From assembly GCF_947090775.1 (NCBI RefSeq), contig NZ_OX352321.1:4223033-4287032 (forward strand): 64,000 nucleotides of DNA, written 5' to 3'. A model generated the notes under the pieces. The model was not told the DNA's origin. It was given only the letters and a program-made list of their open reading frames with translations, and did not search any database. The DNA is from Pseudarthrobacter sp. MM222 (GTDB taxonomy: Bacteria > Actinomycetota > Actinomycetes > Actinomycetales > Micrococcaceae). The translations under genes were made by a program, and so were the position numbers. Shown one piece after another: positions 16,693-24,650 of this stretch (positions are counted from its first letter, which is position 1; every line of letters starts with the position of its first letter).

Positions 16693-17160
16693 ATGGGCGA
16701 AGTCTTGCTGGTCATCCTCCCTGCCCTTATCCTGGCGGCAGTCCTCTGGGCGTTCGCCACGGCCCTCAAACCCCGCGATTTCGGCATGTCGGACGCGGAG
16801 CGCTATCAGCTCGAGCTGGCCGCCCGCTCGCAGGCGCACTATGCGGCGCAGGTCCAGGCTGCCACTGCGGCGCGGGCCCGGGTGGACGCCGTGACCCGTC
16901 CCAGCCAGAATGAGCAACAGCAGTCCCAGCAGGCCGATCACGCCCGCGCGGCCCTGCGCGCCCAGGTCGGCTCCGCGCCGGCCGTGGGCCAGCACGGCTA
17001 TCAGGGCCCGGTTTTGCCGGGCGGGCAGCTGAACCCCCAGTTCGCCCTCCAGCTGCAGTCCCTGGCTCGCGACGGCAAGAAGATCCAAGCCATCAAGCTG
17101 CTGCGGCAGGCGACCCATTCAGATCTTTTGACCGCCAAGAAATACGTAGATCGGCTGTAG
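16693..17160 (+). CDS. membrane-anchored protein with C-terminal bL12-like domain
   Basis: A 155-residue protein: an N-terminal membrane helix (VLLVILPALILAAVLWAFATAL, residues 4-25), a long Ala/Gln-rich linker (AARSQAHYAAQVQAATAARARV...), and a C-terminal segment LQSLARDGKKIQAIKLLRQATHSDLLTAKKYVDRL. The last part matches the pattern of the ribosomal bL12 C-terminal domain (K-I-x-x-I-K-x-x-R-x-x-T-x-x-x-L-x-x-A-K-x-x-V). In the ribosome that surface contacts translation factors; here it is tethered to the membrane, and its partner is unknown. The next gene, 3 bp on, is a paralogue. Confidence 0.7.
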   Translation: MGEVLLVILPALILAAVLWAFATALKPRDFGMSDAERYQLELAARSQAHYAAQVQAATAARARVDAVTRPSQNEQQQSQQADHARAALRAQVGSAPAVGQHGYQGPVLPGGQLNPQFALQLQSLARDGKKIQAIKLLRQATHSDLLTAKKYVDRL

Positions 17161-17163
17161 TAC

Positions 17164-17736
17164 ATGGAATCCCTGATCATCCCCGTCCTGATTCTGGCAC
17201 TCGTCGGGGCCGGCGTAGTGCTGGCAGCCAAGGCAATCGGCCGGCGAGGGAACAAGGTTCTGCCTGGTTCTACGCCGCCGCCCAGTCGAGATTCCGTTGA
17301 GCTGGCCCGCGCCGCAGCGGCCAAACTGGACCAGGAACAGCACCGGCGTCTCTACGCGCTCATCGCACAAGGTCAGGCAATGGCCGCCATCAAGCTCTAC
17401 TTCGAGAGCACGGGAGAAGGGCTGCGCGCTTCCCGCGACGCCGTCGGGGCCCTGGCCGCCCACCCCCAGCCCTTCCGGCCGCCCACTGCAGAGCAGGCCC
17501 CCAGTGAGGACGAGGACGATACCCCACAGCGCTTCCCGTACCGCTACCGCGCAATCGCCAGCAAGGGCGACGTTACTCGCGAGGTCAGCAGCAACATGCT
17601 CAACGACGAGATCTATGGCAGGATCCGCACCCTCGCCAAGAGCGGCGACACGGAGGCGGCGGCCACCGCGCTGACCCGCCACTCGGACATTTCCATGAAG
17701 CAGGCCCTCGAGTTCATCGCCCTGCTGGACGATTGA
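17164..17736 (+). CDS. membrane-anchored bL12-like protein (paralogue of preceding gene)
   Basis: A 190-residue protein with the same plan: N-terminal membrane helix (LIIPVLILALVGAGVVLAAKAI), linker, then LYALIAQGQAMAAIKLYFESTGEGLRASRDAVGAL, again a bL12-C-like helix-turn-helix (AIKLYFESTGEGLRASRDAV). A further C-terminal helical region (RIRTLAKSGDTEAAATALTRHSDISMKQALEFIALLDD) looks like another degenerate copy, giving two per protein. It starts 3 bp after the stop of the upstream paralogue, so they form a two-gene operon. Function unknown. Confidence 0.7.
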   Translation: MESLIIPVLILALVGAGVVLAAKAIGRRGNKVLPGSTPPPSRDSVELARAAAAKLDQEQHRRLYALIAQGQAMAAIKLYFESTGEGLRASRDAVGALAAHPQPFRPPTAEQAPSEDEDDTPQRFPYRYRAIASKGDVTREVSSNMLNDEIYGRIRTLAKSGDTEAAATALTRHSDISMKQALEFIALLDD

Positions 17737-17775
17737 GCCCTCGGCGGCAGGAGCTCCGCGGCCGGCTTTCGCAGG

Positions 17776-18120
17776 CTAGAAGTCGAACATCTCGCCCAGC
17801 CAGCCTTCCTTCTTCTTGGGCCGGCGGCGGTCATCGTAGCGTGGCTGGTCGTACCGGGGCCGGTCCCGGCGCTCGTCATAGTGGCGGTCATCCCGGCGCG
17901 GTTCGACGCTGTAGAGCGGGGGCGGGAGATGCCCGGCCGGGGGCGACTGGGGTGAGGCTGCCGGGGCCGGCGAGGCGCCCATCAGGTCCGCCGCGCGGTC
18001 GATGATCTTGTCGAGCTCACCGCGGTCCAGCCACACGCCCCGGCATTGCGGGCAGTAGTCGATTTCGACGCCGCTTCGTTCACTCATGATCAGGTCTATT
18101 GAATCCACAGGACACTTCAT
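17776..18120 (-). CDS. TFIIB-type zinc-ribbon protein
   Basis: A 114-residue protein starting MKCPVDSIDLIMSERSGVEID, then YCPQCRGVWLDRGELDKIID. The CPVD...CPQCRGVWLDRGEL pattern is the zf-TFIIB domain of bacteria (two CxxC-like pairs: Cys3 with the Val-Asp turn, and CPQC around 28-31). The remaining ~65 residues are Pro-rich and then strongly charged with DRHYDERRDRPRYDQPRYDDRRR repeats in part, ending EGWLGEMFDF. It may bind nucleic acid or a ribosomal factor. Role unknown. Same strand as the FMN reductase gene 61 bp upstream. Confidence 0.85.
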   Translation of the reverse strand: MKCPVDSIDLIMSERSGVEIDYCPQCRGVWLDRGELDKIIDRAADLMGASPAPAASPQSPPAGHLPPPLYSVEPRRDDRHYDERRDRPRYDQPRYDDRRRPKKKEGWLGEMFDF

Positions 18121-18181
18121 GTCCCGGACAACGAGCGGGCCGCCGGAATCGTTCGCAGCCGCGCCCGCCGGGGCGCTGGCG

Positions 18182-18808
18182 TTACCGTCCGCGGGAAATA
18201 CCGGCGAGCAGTTGCTCGAAGGGCATCGACGCCATCGGAGAAGGCTTCTGCTGGGGCTGGGCACCCTGCAGCAGGGCGGCAAACTCGCCCGCCGCACGCT
18301 CGATCCGCGCCGAGAGTGGCGACCCGCCGTCGTCGTTGTTCCCCCAGTCCTGCGGGCCCGCGAAGACCGCGGTGGGGGCGACCCGGGTCCGCAGATACGT
18401 GAAGAGCGGCCGCATGGCGTAGTCCAGGACCATTTGGTGCCGGTCCGTGCCGGCGGTGGCGCCCAGCAGGACGGCCTTGCCCTCCAGCGACTTGGGATCC
18501 AGCACGTCAATGAAGGACTTGAACAGGCCGCTGTAGGAGGCGCTGAAGACCGGGCTGACGGCGATGATCCCGTCGGAGGCGTCGACGCCGGCGATCACTT
18601 CGGCCAGTCGGGGAGCCGCATATCCGGTCACGAAATTGTTGGCGATGTCGACCGCGAGGTCCCGGAGTTCTACGACGTCGACAGTGACAGCATAGCCCGA
18701 TGCCGCCAGCTGCCGTTCCGCCGAGGCTGCCAGCTGGTCCGCCAGGAGGCGGCTCGACGACGGAACGCCGAGTCCGGCGGAAAGAACGGTGATTCGGCGG
18801 GTTTCCAC
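18182..18808 (-). CDS. NAD(P)H-dependent FMN reductase
   Basis: A 208-residue flavodoxin-fold reductase. Start is GTG 18808, five bases after AAGGAG; the larger frame (from 19006) runs into the neighbouring phzF gene. Family marks: ITVLSAGLGVPSSSRLLADQL at the N-terminus (phosphate-binding loop), ADASDGIIAVSPVFSASYSGLFKSFIDVL (FMN ring loop), and GKAVLLGATAGTDRHQMVLDYAMRPLFTYLR. It should reduce FMN for partner monooxygenases, and resembles the actinobacterial CE1759-type reductases. No LLM-type monooxygenase is adjacent in the window. Neighbour phzF is transcribed in the same direction 175 bp upstream. Confidence 0.88.
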   Translation of the reverse strand: METRRITVLSAGLGVPSSSRLLADQLAASAERQLAASGYAVTVDVVELRDLAVDIANNFVTGYAAPRLAEVIAGVDASDGIIAVSPVFSASYSGLFKSFIDVLDPKSLEGKAVLLGATAGTDRHQMVLDYAMRPLFTYLRTRVAPTAVFAGPQDWGNNDDGGSPLSARIERAAGEFAALLQGAQPQQKPSPMASMPFEQLLAGISRGR

Positions 18809-18983
18809 AGGTGCTCCTTGGGTGACGTTGGCCGGTCCGGCCATACTATATGCGTTTGCATCTACCTGTAGAAGCGGCGGCCCACGCCGTTTATTCCCGC
18901 CCTCCGTTTGCTCTATCACTTTCGGGCCCAAACGGACGGAAATGGCAGCCGCAACTGAAAGGGCAACGGGTCCGGGGTGTCCC

Positions 18984-19844
18984 TCAGAGCAGCACAGACC
19001 CTTCAATGCAGCTCACCGACTGTCCGCCCACCCAGATGTCGTCCCCGCTGGCCTCGATGTGGACGCGACCGGCGCGGCCCAGCACCGTTCCCTGCGCCGC
19101 GAGGTAGGAGTCCGCCGCCCGCCCGCTGCGGGTCAGCCACTGGGCAGCTCCGGCGTTGAAGCTTCCGGTGACGGGGTCTTCCGCGGCGGCATCGCCAGGG
19201 ATGAAGGTGCGCACCTCGAAGTCAACCCCTGCACCCGGGGCGTGGGGGCCGATCACGCCGACCTTGAGCCCCTTCATGGCCGTGTAGTCAGGCCTGACCG
19301 CAAGTACCTGCGCCGCCGACTCGAGCAGCACGCCGATCCAGTCCGGCCCGTTGACCAGCCAGGAGGAGTCCAGCAGCGCCTCCCGGGGCAGTCCCAGGCC
19401 CGCCGCGATGCGTCCCAGGTCCTCCTCCGCAACGGGTCCCGAGCGGGTCAGTGGCGGAGCCGCGAAGGCCAGGCGGGCGCCGTCGCGCTTCACCCGGATC
19501 AGGCCGGCCGCGCACTCCTGCACCAGCAACCCGTCGTGCCGGGGGAGGCCGCCAGCTTCAAGCCAGGCGTGCGCCGAGCCCAGGGTCGGGTGACCGGCAA
19601 AGGGGAACTCTTCACTGCCGGTGAAAATCCGCACGCGGTAGTCTGCCTCAGGGCAGGTGGGCGGCAGCAGGAATGTTGTCTCCGACAGGTTGGTCCAGTT
19701 GGCGAACCGCTGCATCCGCTCCGTCGTGAGGCCCTCTGCGTCGAGCACGACGGCGAGCGGGTTGCCCCGGTACGGTTCGGCGGAGAAAACGTCCACCTGG
19801 GCGAAGGGACGGAGTCGCTGGGTCTGGGCGGTAATCGGGTTCAC
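18984..19844 (-). CDS. PhzF family isomerase/epimerase
   Basis: A 286-residue protein of the PhzF/diaminopimelate-epimerase-like fold. The N-terminal FAQVDVFSAEPYRGNPLAVVLDA, the catalytic-type Glu55 in TNLSETTFLLPP, the FAGHPTLGSAHAWLEA loop, and in the second half the EDPVTGSFNAGAAQWL loop are all present. Phenazine genes are absent, so this is a PhzF-like isomerase of unknown substrate, as is common in soil actinobacteria. Divergent from the DUF1801 gene, with a 66-bp gap. Confidence 0.9.
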   Translation of the reverse strand: MNPITAQTQRLRPFAQVDVFSAEPYRGNPLAVVLDAEGLTTERMQRFANWTNLSETTFLLPPTCPEADYRVRIFTGSEEFPFAGHPTLGSAHAWLEAGGLPRHDGLLVQECAAGLIRVKRDGARLAFAAPPLTRSGPVAEEDLGRIAAGLGLPREALLDSSWLVNGPDWIGVLLESAAQVLAVRPDYTAMKGLKVGVIGPHAPGAGVDFEVRTFIPGDAAAEDPVTGSFNAGAAQWLTRSGRAADSYLAAQGTVLGRAGRVHIEASGDDIWVGGQSVSCIEGSVLL

Positions 19845-19910
19845 GGCTGCAGGCTATCACCAGCGGCCCCCATGGCTGACAAGGCGTCCGCGCTCTGCCA
19901 GACTGCCCCC

Positions 19911-20360
19911 ATGGCGGAAAAGAGCACACAGAACAAGACCCAGGCCACGGCGGCGTCCGTGCAGGAGTTCCTGGCCCACGTCGAGCATCCGGTTCGCCGC
20001 GCCGACGGGTACCGCCTGCTCGACCTGATGTCCGGCATCAGCGGGGAGCAGGCTCAGATGTGGGGCCCGACGATTGTGGGCTTCGGCCGGTACCACTACA
20101 AGTACGACACCGGCCGCGAGGGCGATGCCGCGGCGATCGGCTTCTCACCCCGGAAAGGGAGCCTCTCGCTCTACGGACTGACGTACGGTCCGGAGGCGGC
20201 CGGACTGCTGGCGCGGCTGGGGAAGCATAAGACCGGCGCAGGCTGCCTGTACATCAACAAGCTAGACGACGTCGACGAGGCGGTGCTCACCGAGCTGATC
20301 CGCATCGGCTACCGGCACGTGACCACGGTCCTGCACCACGCCAGAGCCTTAAGGACTTAA
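19911..20360 (+). CDS. DUF1801 domain protein
   Basis: A 149-residue protein of the DUF1801/YdhG family: MAEKSTQ start, SVQEFLAHVEHPVRRADGYRLLDLM, the W-G-P-(T/S)-I-V-G-F-G element, and GCLYINKLDDVD plus LTELIRIGYRHV near the end. The fold is alpha/beta with iron/DNA links suggested in homologues; function unresolved. An in-frame ATG at 19872 is possible, but the protein start at 19911 matches the family. It ends in front of a strong bidirectional terminator shared with rplI. Confidence 0.88.
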   Translation: MAEKSTQNKTQATAASVQEFLAHVEHPVRRADGYRLLDLMSGISGEQAQMWGPTIVGFGRYHYKYDTGREGDAAAIGFSPRKGSLSLYGLTYGPEAAGLLARLGKHKTGAGCLYINKLDDVDEAVLTELIRIGYRHVTTVLHHARALRT

Positions 20361-20365
20361 CGACA

Positions 20366-20414
20366 GAAGGCCCCCGCGTCCGGTTCCTCTGGGGAATCGA
20401 AGGCGGGGGCCTTC
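20366..20414. terminator. bidirectional intrinsic terminator between DUF1801 and rplI
   Basis: GAAGGCCCCCGC (20366-20377) and GCGGGGGCCTTC (20403-20414) are perfect 12-bp complements around a 25-base loop, between the convergent DUF1801 and rplI genes. There is no run of T on either side, so it may act by hairpin strength in both directions. Confidence 0.7.
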
Positions 20415-20444
20415 CGGCAGTTCAGGGCTGCCTAGCCGTTGGGG

Positions 20445-20897
20445 CTACTTGCCCGCGACTACGTCGAGTTCGATCACAGCGGCAACGTCGGCGTGCAGCC
20501 GGACGTTGGCCTGGTAGGAACCGACCGACTTGATGTGTGCCGGCAGTTCAACCTTGCGCTTGTCGATGCTGCCAAGGCCAGCGGCCTCAACCGCGTCGGC
20601 TACGTCGGCCTGCTTGACGGTGCCGAACAGGCGTCCGGTCTCGCCAGCCTTGACGACGAGTTTGACCGGCTTGGAGGAGAGTGCAGCTGCCTGCTTCTGA
20701 GCGTCTTCCAGGGAAGCGTGCTCGCGAGCAACGCGGGCAGCCTTGATGGACTCAACCTGCTTCTCGCCGCCCTTGGACCAGGTCAGAGCGAAGCCGCGGG
20801 GCAGCAGGAAGTTACGTGCGTAACCGTCCTTGACCTCGACAACATCGCCAGCAGCACCGAGACCGGTTACTTCGTGGGTCAGAATGAGCTTTGCCAT
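20445..20897 (-). CDS. rplI: 50S ribosomal protein bL9
   Basis: A 150-residue bL9: N-terminal domain with [34 protein letters not shown] (given in part), long connecting helix (residues 40-75), and C-terminal domain starting [16 protein letters not shown]. It binds 23S rRNA near L1. It is the last gene of the rpsF-ssb-rpsR-rplI operon, 17 bp after rpsR. Length and motifs are standard. The usual downstream neighbour dnaB is displaced. Confidence 0.97.
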   Translation of the reverse strand: MAKLILTHEVTGLGAAGDVVEVKDGYARNFLLPRGFALTWSKGGEKQVESIKAARVAREHASLEDAQKQAAALSSKPVKLVVKAGETGRLFGTVKQADVADAVEAAGLGSIDKRKVELPAHIKSVGSYQANVRLHADVAAVIELDVVAGK

Positions 20898-20914
20898 GTT
20901 AGTTAATCCCTTCC

Positions 20915-21154
20915 TTAGCCGCGGCCAGCGCCGGAGTAAGGCAGCAGAGCAACTTCGCGGGCGTTCTTGATTGCCTGGGCGATCTTGCGCTGTTCCTGCA
21001 CCGTGACGCCAGTGACGCGACGGGCGCGGATCTTTCCGCGGTCGGAGATGAACTTGCGCAGCAATGCTACGTCCTTGTAGTCGATGACAGTGATGTCAGC
21101 GGCCTTCAAGGGGTTGGACTTTGGTTTGGGCTTACGGAGTTCAGCCTTAGCCAT
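20915..21154 (-). CDS. rpsR: 30S ribosomal protein bS18
   Basis: A 79-residue bS18: [19 protein letters not shown], then the core [53 protein letters not shown] (given in part). It binds 16S rRNA with bS6. The longer frame up to 21196 has no better start; ATG 21154 has GGAGC upstream. It is the third operon gene, separated from ssb by 125 bp that carries a perfect stem-loop. Confidence 0.97.
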   Translation of the reverse strand: MAKAELRKPKPKSNPLKAADITVIDYKDVALLRKFISDRGKIRARRVTGVTVQEQRKIAQAIKNAREVALLPYSGAGRG

Positions 21155-21177
21155 CGTGGAGCTCCTATTCGATGGAG

Positions 21178-21199
21178 CCCGTGGATATTGATCCACGGG
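21178..21199 (-). promoter_or_regulatory. stem-loop between ssb and rpsR
   Basis: CCCGTGGAT (21178-21186) and ATCCACGGG (21191-21199) are perfect complements with a 4-base loop, just upstream of rpsR. A second short hairpin (CCGCC/GGCGG, near 21231-21244) lies beside it. They could set the differential expression or processing of rpsR relative to ssb. Confidence 0.5.
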
Positions 21200-21279
21200 A
21201 TGGTGGTGATCCGACGTCGGCCTGCAGGGGTCCGCCTCGCGGCGGCCCGTCAGGTTCGGCGTCGAACCTTAAATGTTGT

Positions 21280-21867
21280 TTAGAAGGGAGGTTCGGAATC
21301 CGGGCCGTTGCCCCAGCCGCCGCCTGCATTGCTGACACCGGGCGTGGCCCAGGGGTCATCCTGCTGTGCGGGCTGGTTGCCGCCCCAGGTTCCGCCGGAG
21401 TTGCCGCCCTGGTTTCCACCAGAGCCGCCACCGAAGCCACCGCCGCTGTTGCCGCCGCCGAAGCCGCCCTGGGCGCCGTTTCCGGCACCCCCACCGCCGG
21501 AGCGCTGGGTGCGGTTGACCTTGGCGTTGGCGTAGCGCAGGCTGGGGCCGATCTCGTCGACCTCCAGCTCGATAACGGTGCGCTTCTCGCCTTCCTTGGT
21601 TTCGTAGGAACGGCTCTTCAGGCGACCGGAAACGATCACGCGCATGCCCTTGGTCAGGGATTCGGCGACGTTCTCGGCTGCTTCACGCCACACCGACGCG
21701 CGGAGGAACAGGGTTTCCCCGTCCTTCCACTCATTGGACTGGCGATCGAAGGTGCGGGGAGTAGAAGCGATGGTGAAATTCGCTACTGCCGAACCTGACG
21801 GTGTGAACCTCAGTTCGGGGTCATTGGTGAGATTACCGATGACCGTAATAGTGGTTTCGCCTGCCAT
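21280..21867 (-). CDS. ssb: single-stranded DNA-binding protein
   Basis: A 195-residue SSB: an N-terminal OB fold ([34 protein letters not shown]...) ending about residue 110, then a Gly/Asn-rich disordered tail ([19 protein letters not shown]...) and the acidic interaction tip DSEPPF that recruits replication and repair proteins. It coats single-stranded DNA at forks. Second gene of the rpsF operon. The repeated glycine tail in the DNA is a GGN-rich low-complexity tract. Ribosome binding site GGAGGC lies 5-9 bases upstream. Confidence 0.96.
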   Translation of the reverse strand: MAGETTITVIGNLTNDPELRFTPSGSAVANFTIASTPRTFDRQSNEWKDGETLFLRASVWREAAENVAESLTKGMRVIVSGRLKSRSYETKEGEKRTVIELEVDEIGPSLRYANAKVNRTQRSGGGGAGNGAQGGFGGGNSGGGFGGGSGGNQGGNSGGTWGGNQPAQQDDPWATPGVSNAGGGWGNGPDSEPPF

Positions 21868-21922
21868 CTACTGCCTCCTTGTGCGTTCCTGCGGGGATGA
21901 AGAGTGAAAATCGGGAGCTGAA

Positions 21923-22228
21923 TTACTCAGCAACGACCTTCTGTACTTCGGGGCGGGTGATCTTGGTGCGCATGATGGTCTCATTGAGACTCAGCTGGCG
22001 GTCAAGTTCCTTGGCGGTAGCCGGCTCAGCGGTGAAGTTCACCACGGCGTAGATACCTTCAGACTTCTTCTGGATTTCGTAGGCCAGGCGACGACGGCCC
22101 CAGATGTCAACCTTTTCGATGGTTCCACCATCGTTGGTGATGACACTCAGGAACTTCTGAAGCGTTGGCTCAACGGTACGCTCTTCGACCTCGGGGTCGA
22201 TGATTACCATCAATTCATAAGGACGCAT
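21923..22228 (-). CDS. rpsF: 30S ribosomal protein bS6
   Basis: A 101-residue bS6: [23 protein letters not shown]...[29 protein letters not shown], with the standard alpha/beta fold that pairs with bS18. First gene of the operon. ATG 22228 is chosen because AGGAGG sits 12 bases upstream; the alternative four residues earlier has no better signal. A candidate -10 (TAAGCTAT, 22349-22356 minus strand) lies about 120 bp upstream. Confidence 0.97.
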   Translation of the reverse strand: MRPYELMVIIDPEVEERTVEPTLQKFLSVITNDGGTIEKVDIWGRRRLAYEIQKKSEGIYAVVNFTAEPATAKELDRQLSLNETIMRTKITRPEVQKVVAE

Positions 22229-22460
22229 ATGTGAACCCACCTCCTTTGGGCTAAGCGGTTACGGCATTTCCGTAACAGGAGGTTCATTTGCGGTGCCATG
22301 CGCCTCGCAACACCCCCGGAACGGAGGCAGGGCGCAGCACAGACTTCAATAGCTTAGTGCATCCGTGCCGGTTTCGGCGATTCCGTGCCCCCACCGTACG
22401 GGCCGCCCGGCCGGTCCGGAAGAGCGCTGGCCGCCATGTGGACAACCGGTCCGGACGTGC

Positions 22461-22507
22461 CGCGGGCGGGCGGTGGGCGGGCGGCGGGCGGCGGGCGGCG
22501 GGCGGCG
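22461..22507. repeat. GC-only heptamer-like tandem repeat
   Basis: A run of near-identical GGCGGCG/GGCGGGC units fills this stretch in the 327-bp gap between the divergent rpsF and DUF1345 genes (22229-22555). The gap otherwise holds the rpsF ribosome binding site and a possible -10 for rpsF (22349-22356); no gene is seen. Confidence 0.6.
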
Positions 22508-22555
22508 ATGCGGACGGACGGCGGCGGGAGCCGGGTGGCGTGCCATGATCAGGGA

Positions 22556-23239
22556 ATGAACACCGGATCCGCGTCCCGACGCAGCGTGCCCGTCCGCAGA
22601 AGCCGCCTCCGCTTCGCCGTTATGCTGCTGGCCGGGTTGTCCGGAGCGATCGCCGCCGGCCTGGCCGGCCGCTGGGTGCAGGCTCCCACGATCTTCTGGG
22701 ACGTCGCTGCGCTGACCTACCTGATCTGGGTCTGGGTGGTGATCGGACGCATGGATCCGGGGGAGACACGCTCCCATGCCACGGCCGAGGATCCGTCGCG
22801 GGGCACCACCGACCTCCTGATCCTGGCCGCGAATGTCGCCAGCCTGGCCGCGGTGGCAGCCGTCGTCGCTGACTCCCACAACAATTCCGAGGCCGCCGCC
22901 CGGCTGGGCGGGGGCCTGCTGGCCCTGGCCTCCGTGGCGTTGTCGTGGCTGCTGGTCCAGACGCTCTTCACCCTGCGCTACGCGCAGCTGTACTACAGCA
23001 CCGGCCGGAAGGCCGGCTCAGAGGTGGGCGGAGTGGACTTCAACCAGAAGCGGCCCCCGCAGTACACGGACTTCGCCTACCTGGCCACGAGCCTCGGCAT
23101 GACCTATCAGGTGTCGGACACTGCCCTGCAGAACCATGGCATCCGTGCCGAGGCGCTCAAGCACAGCCTGCTGTCCTACATCTTCGGCACTGTGATCCTG
23201 GCGGCCACCATCAACCTGGTGATCGGGCTCGCCGCCTAG
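22556..23239 (+). CDS. DUF1345 family membrane protein
   Basis: A 227-residue protein with about five membrane segments (residues 23-45, 50-70, 92-110, 125-145 and near the C-terminus) and the DUF1345 core: FTLRYAQLYYS, then DFAYLATSLGMTYQVSDT near residue 170. ATG 22556 follows AGGGA. A long GTG-free N-terminal extension of the open frame is excluded because it would run through the GC repeat. Role unknown. Confidence 0.88.
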   Translation: MNTGSASRRSVPVRRSRLRFAVMLLAGLSGAIAAGLAGRWVQAPTIFWDVAALTYLIWVWVVIGRMDPGETRSHATAEDPSRGTTDLLILAANVASLAAVAAVVADSHNNSEAAARLGGGLLALASVALSWLLVQTLFTLRYAQLYYSTGRKAGSEVGGVDFNQKRPPQYTDFAYLATSLGMTYQVSDTALQNHGIRAEALKHSLLSYIFGTVILAATINLVIGLAA

Positions 23240-23262
23240 CCCCGCCGGCGGCGGCCGCGGGC

Positions 23263-24576
23263 TCAGGCCGCCGTTCGGAAGAACTGCTCCGTCACCCGGG
23301 CCAGCCGGTACGGGTCCTCGACGCCGCAGAGTTCGCGGGCGGAGTGCATCGAGAGCAGGGGCACGCCGACGTCGACCGTCCGGATGCCGAGCCGCGTGGC
23401 CGTCAGCGGGCCGATCGTGGACCCGCACGGCATCACATTGTTGGAGACGAACTCCTGGTACGGGACACCCGCTTCGGTGCACAGCCTCGCCCAGAGGGCG
23501 GCGCCCGGGGCGTCCGTGGCGTAGCGCTGGTTGGCGTTGATCTTCAGCAGCGGGCCGCCGTTGAGCGCCGGGCGGTTGGCCGGGTCGTGCCGCTCGGGGT
23601 AGTTGGGGTGCACGGCGTGTCCGGCGTCTGCGGAGACACAGAACGACGCCGCAAACGCCTGCCGCCGCTGGCTCGCCGAGGCGCCGAGCCCGTCCGAGAT
23701 GCGCACCAGAACGTCCTCGAGGACGGGTCCGCACGCGCCGGAGCGCGACGCGGAGCCGATCTCCTCATGGTCGAAGGCCGCCAGGACGGCGATCGGCGCG
23801 CCTGCCGGAAGAGGCGAGTCTGCGTGGGCGATCAGCGCCTCGATCCCGGCGTGCGTGGCGGAGAGGTTATCCAGCCGGCCGGAGGCGAAGAACTCATTCT
23901 TCGCTCCGAAGACTGCGGGCGCTTGGGTATCCGCGATCACGACGTCGTAGCCGCCGATCTTCGCCGGGTCGACGTTTTCGTCCCGCACGCGTCCTGCGAG
24001 CAGCGCCAGCAGGTCTTCACCGGCAGGATCCCCGAGCCCGAAGACCGGGTTCATGTGTTGCTGCTTGTCCAGGGCCAGCCCGTCATTGACCGTGCGGTCA
24101 AGGTGGATGGCCAGCTGGGGGAAGCGGAGCAGCGGTCCCGTGGCGGTCAGGTGCTGCGTGCCATCGAGCATCACGAGACGCCCGGCGAGCTGCAGTTCAC
24201 GGTCCAGCCAGGAGTTGAGCAGCGGTCCGCCGTAGACCTCGACGCCGGCCTGCAGCCAGCCGAACTTTCCGGTGGTGGCTTTGGGCTTGAGTTTGAATGA
24301 CGGCGAATCGGTGTGCGCGCCCAGGATGTTGAAGCCAGTGGTGGGACCGGCTCCTTCGGGCGTCACCCAGGCGATCAGGGCACCGTCGCGGATCACGTAG
24401 TGCTTGTCGGCTTGATCGGCCGCGCTATCCCAGGGCTCGAGCTCCTCCAGTCGGGTGAAACCGGCGATGTCCAGCCGCCGGGCTGCCTCGTGGACGGCAT
24501 GGAAGCTGGACGGCGAAGCAGAGACGTACGCGCCGAGGTCCTGGATGTGGGCGGCGGCACTGGCGTGGGAGGACAT
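23263..24576 (-). CDS. M18 family aminopeptidase (aspartyl aminopeptidase-like)
   Basis: A 437-residue dinuclear-zinc aminopeptidase. Active-site segments: GAHTDSPSFKLKP (His/Asp metal ligands, about residue 85-97), FDHEEIGSASRSGACGP (Glu base and ligand, about 265-280), and HSARELCGVEDPYRL (His ligand, about 410-420). The family removes N-terminal acidic residues from peptides; it is cytoplasmic, dodecameric in homologues. The gene stands alone, convergent with DUF1345 (23 bp apart) and 74 bp from the dioxygenase gene. Confidence 0.93.
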   Translation of the reverse strand: MSSHASAAAHIQDLGAYVSASPSSFHAVHEAARRLDIAGFTRLEELEPWDSAADQADKHYVIRDGALIAWVTPEGAGPTTGFNILGAHTDSPSFKLKPKATTGKFGWLQAGVEVYGGPLLNSWLDRELQLAGRLVMLDGTQHLTATGPLLRFPQLAIHLDRTVNDGLALDKQQHMNPVFGLGDPAGEDLLALLAGRVRDENVDPAKIGGYDVVIADTQAPAVFGAKNEFFASGRLDNLSATHAGIEALIAHADSPLPAGAPIAVLAAFDHEEIGSASRSGACGPVLEDVLVRISDGLGASASQRRQAFAASFCVSADAGHAVHPNYPERHDPANRPALNGGPLLKINANQRYATDAPGAALWARLCTEAGVPYQEFVSNNVMPCGSTIGPLTATRLGIRTVDVGVPLLSMHSARELCGVEDPYRLARVTEQFFRTAA

Positions 24577-24650
24577 GGCACCGAGTCTAACGCCGCGGCC
24601 GGGTCCACCTTCCGGTCGGGCCGCCCGACACCCGGTAAAGCTGCAGGGAG

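Noticed and set aside
18789..19910. N-terminal extension of the DUF1801 frame
   Set aside because: It runs antisense through phzF and has no ribosome binding site; the family start at 19911 fits.
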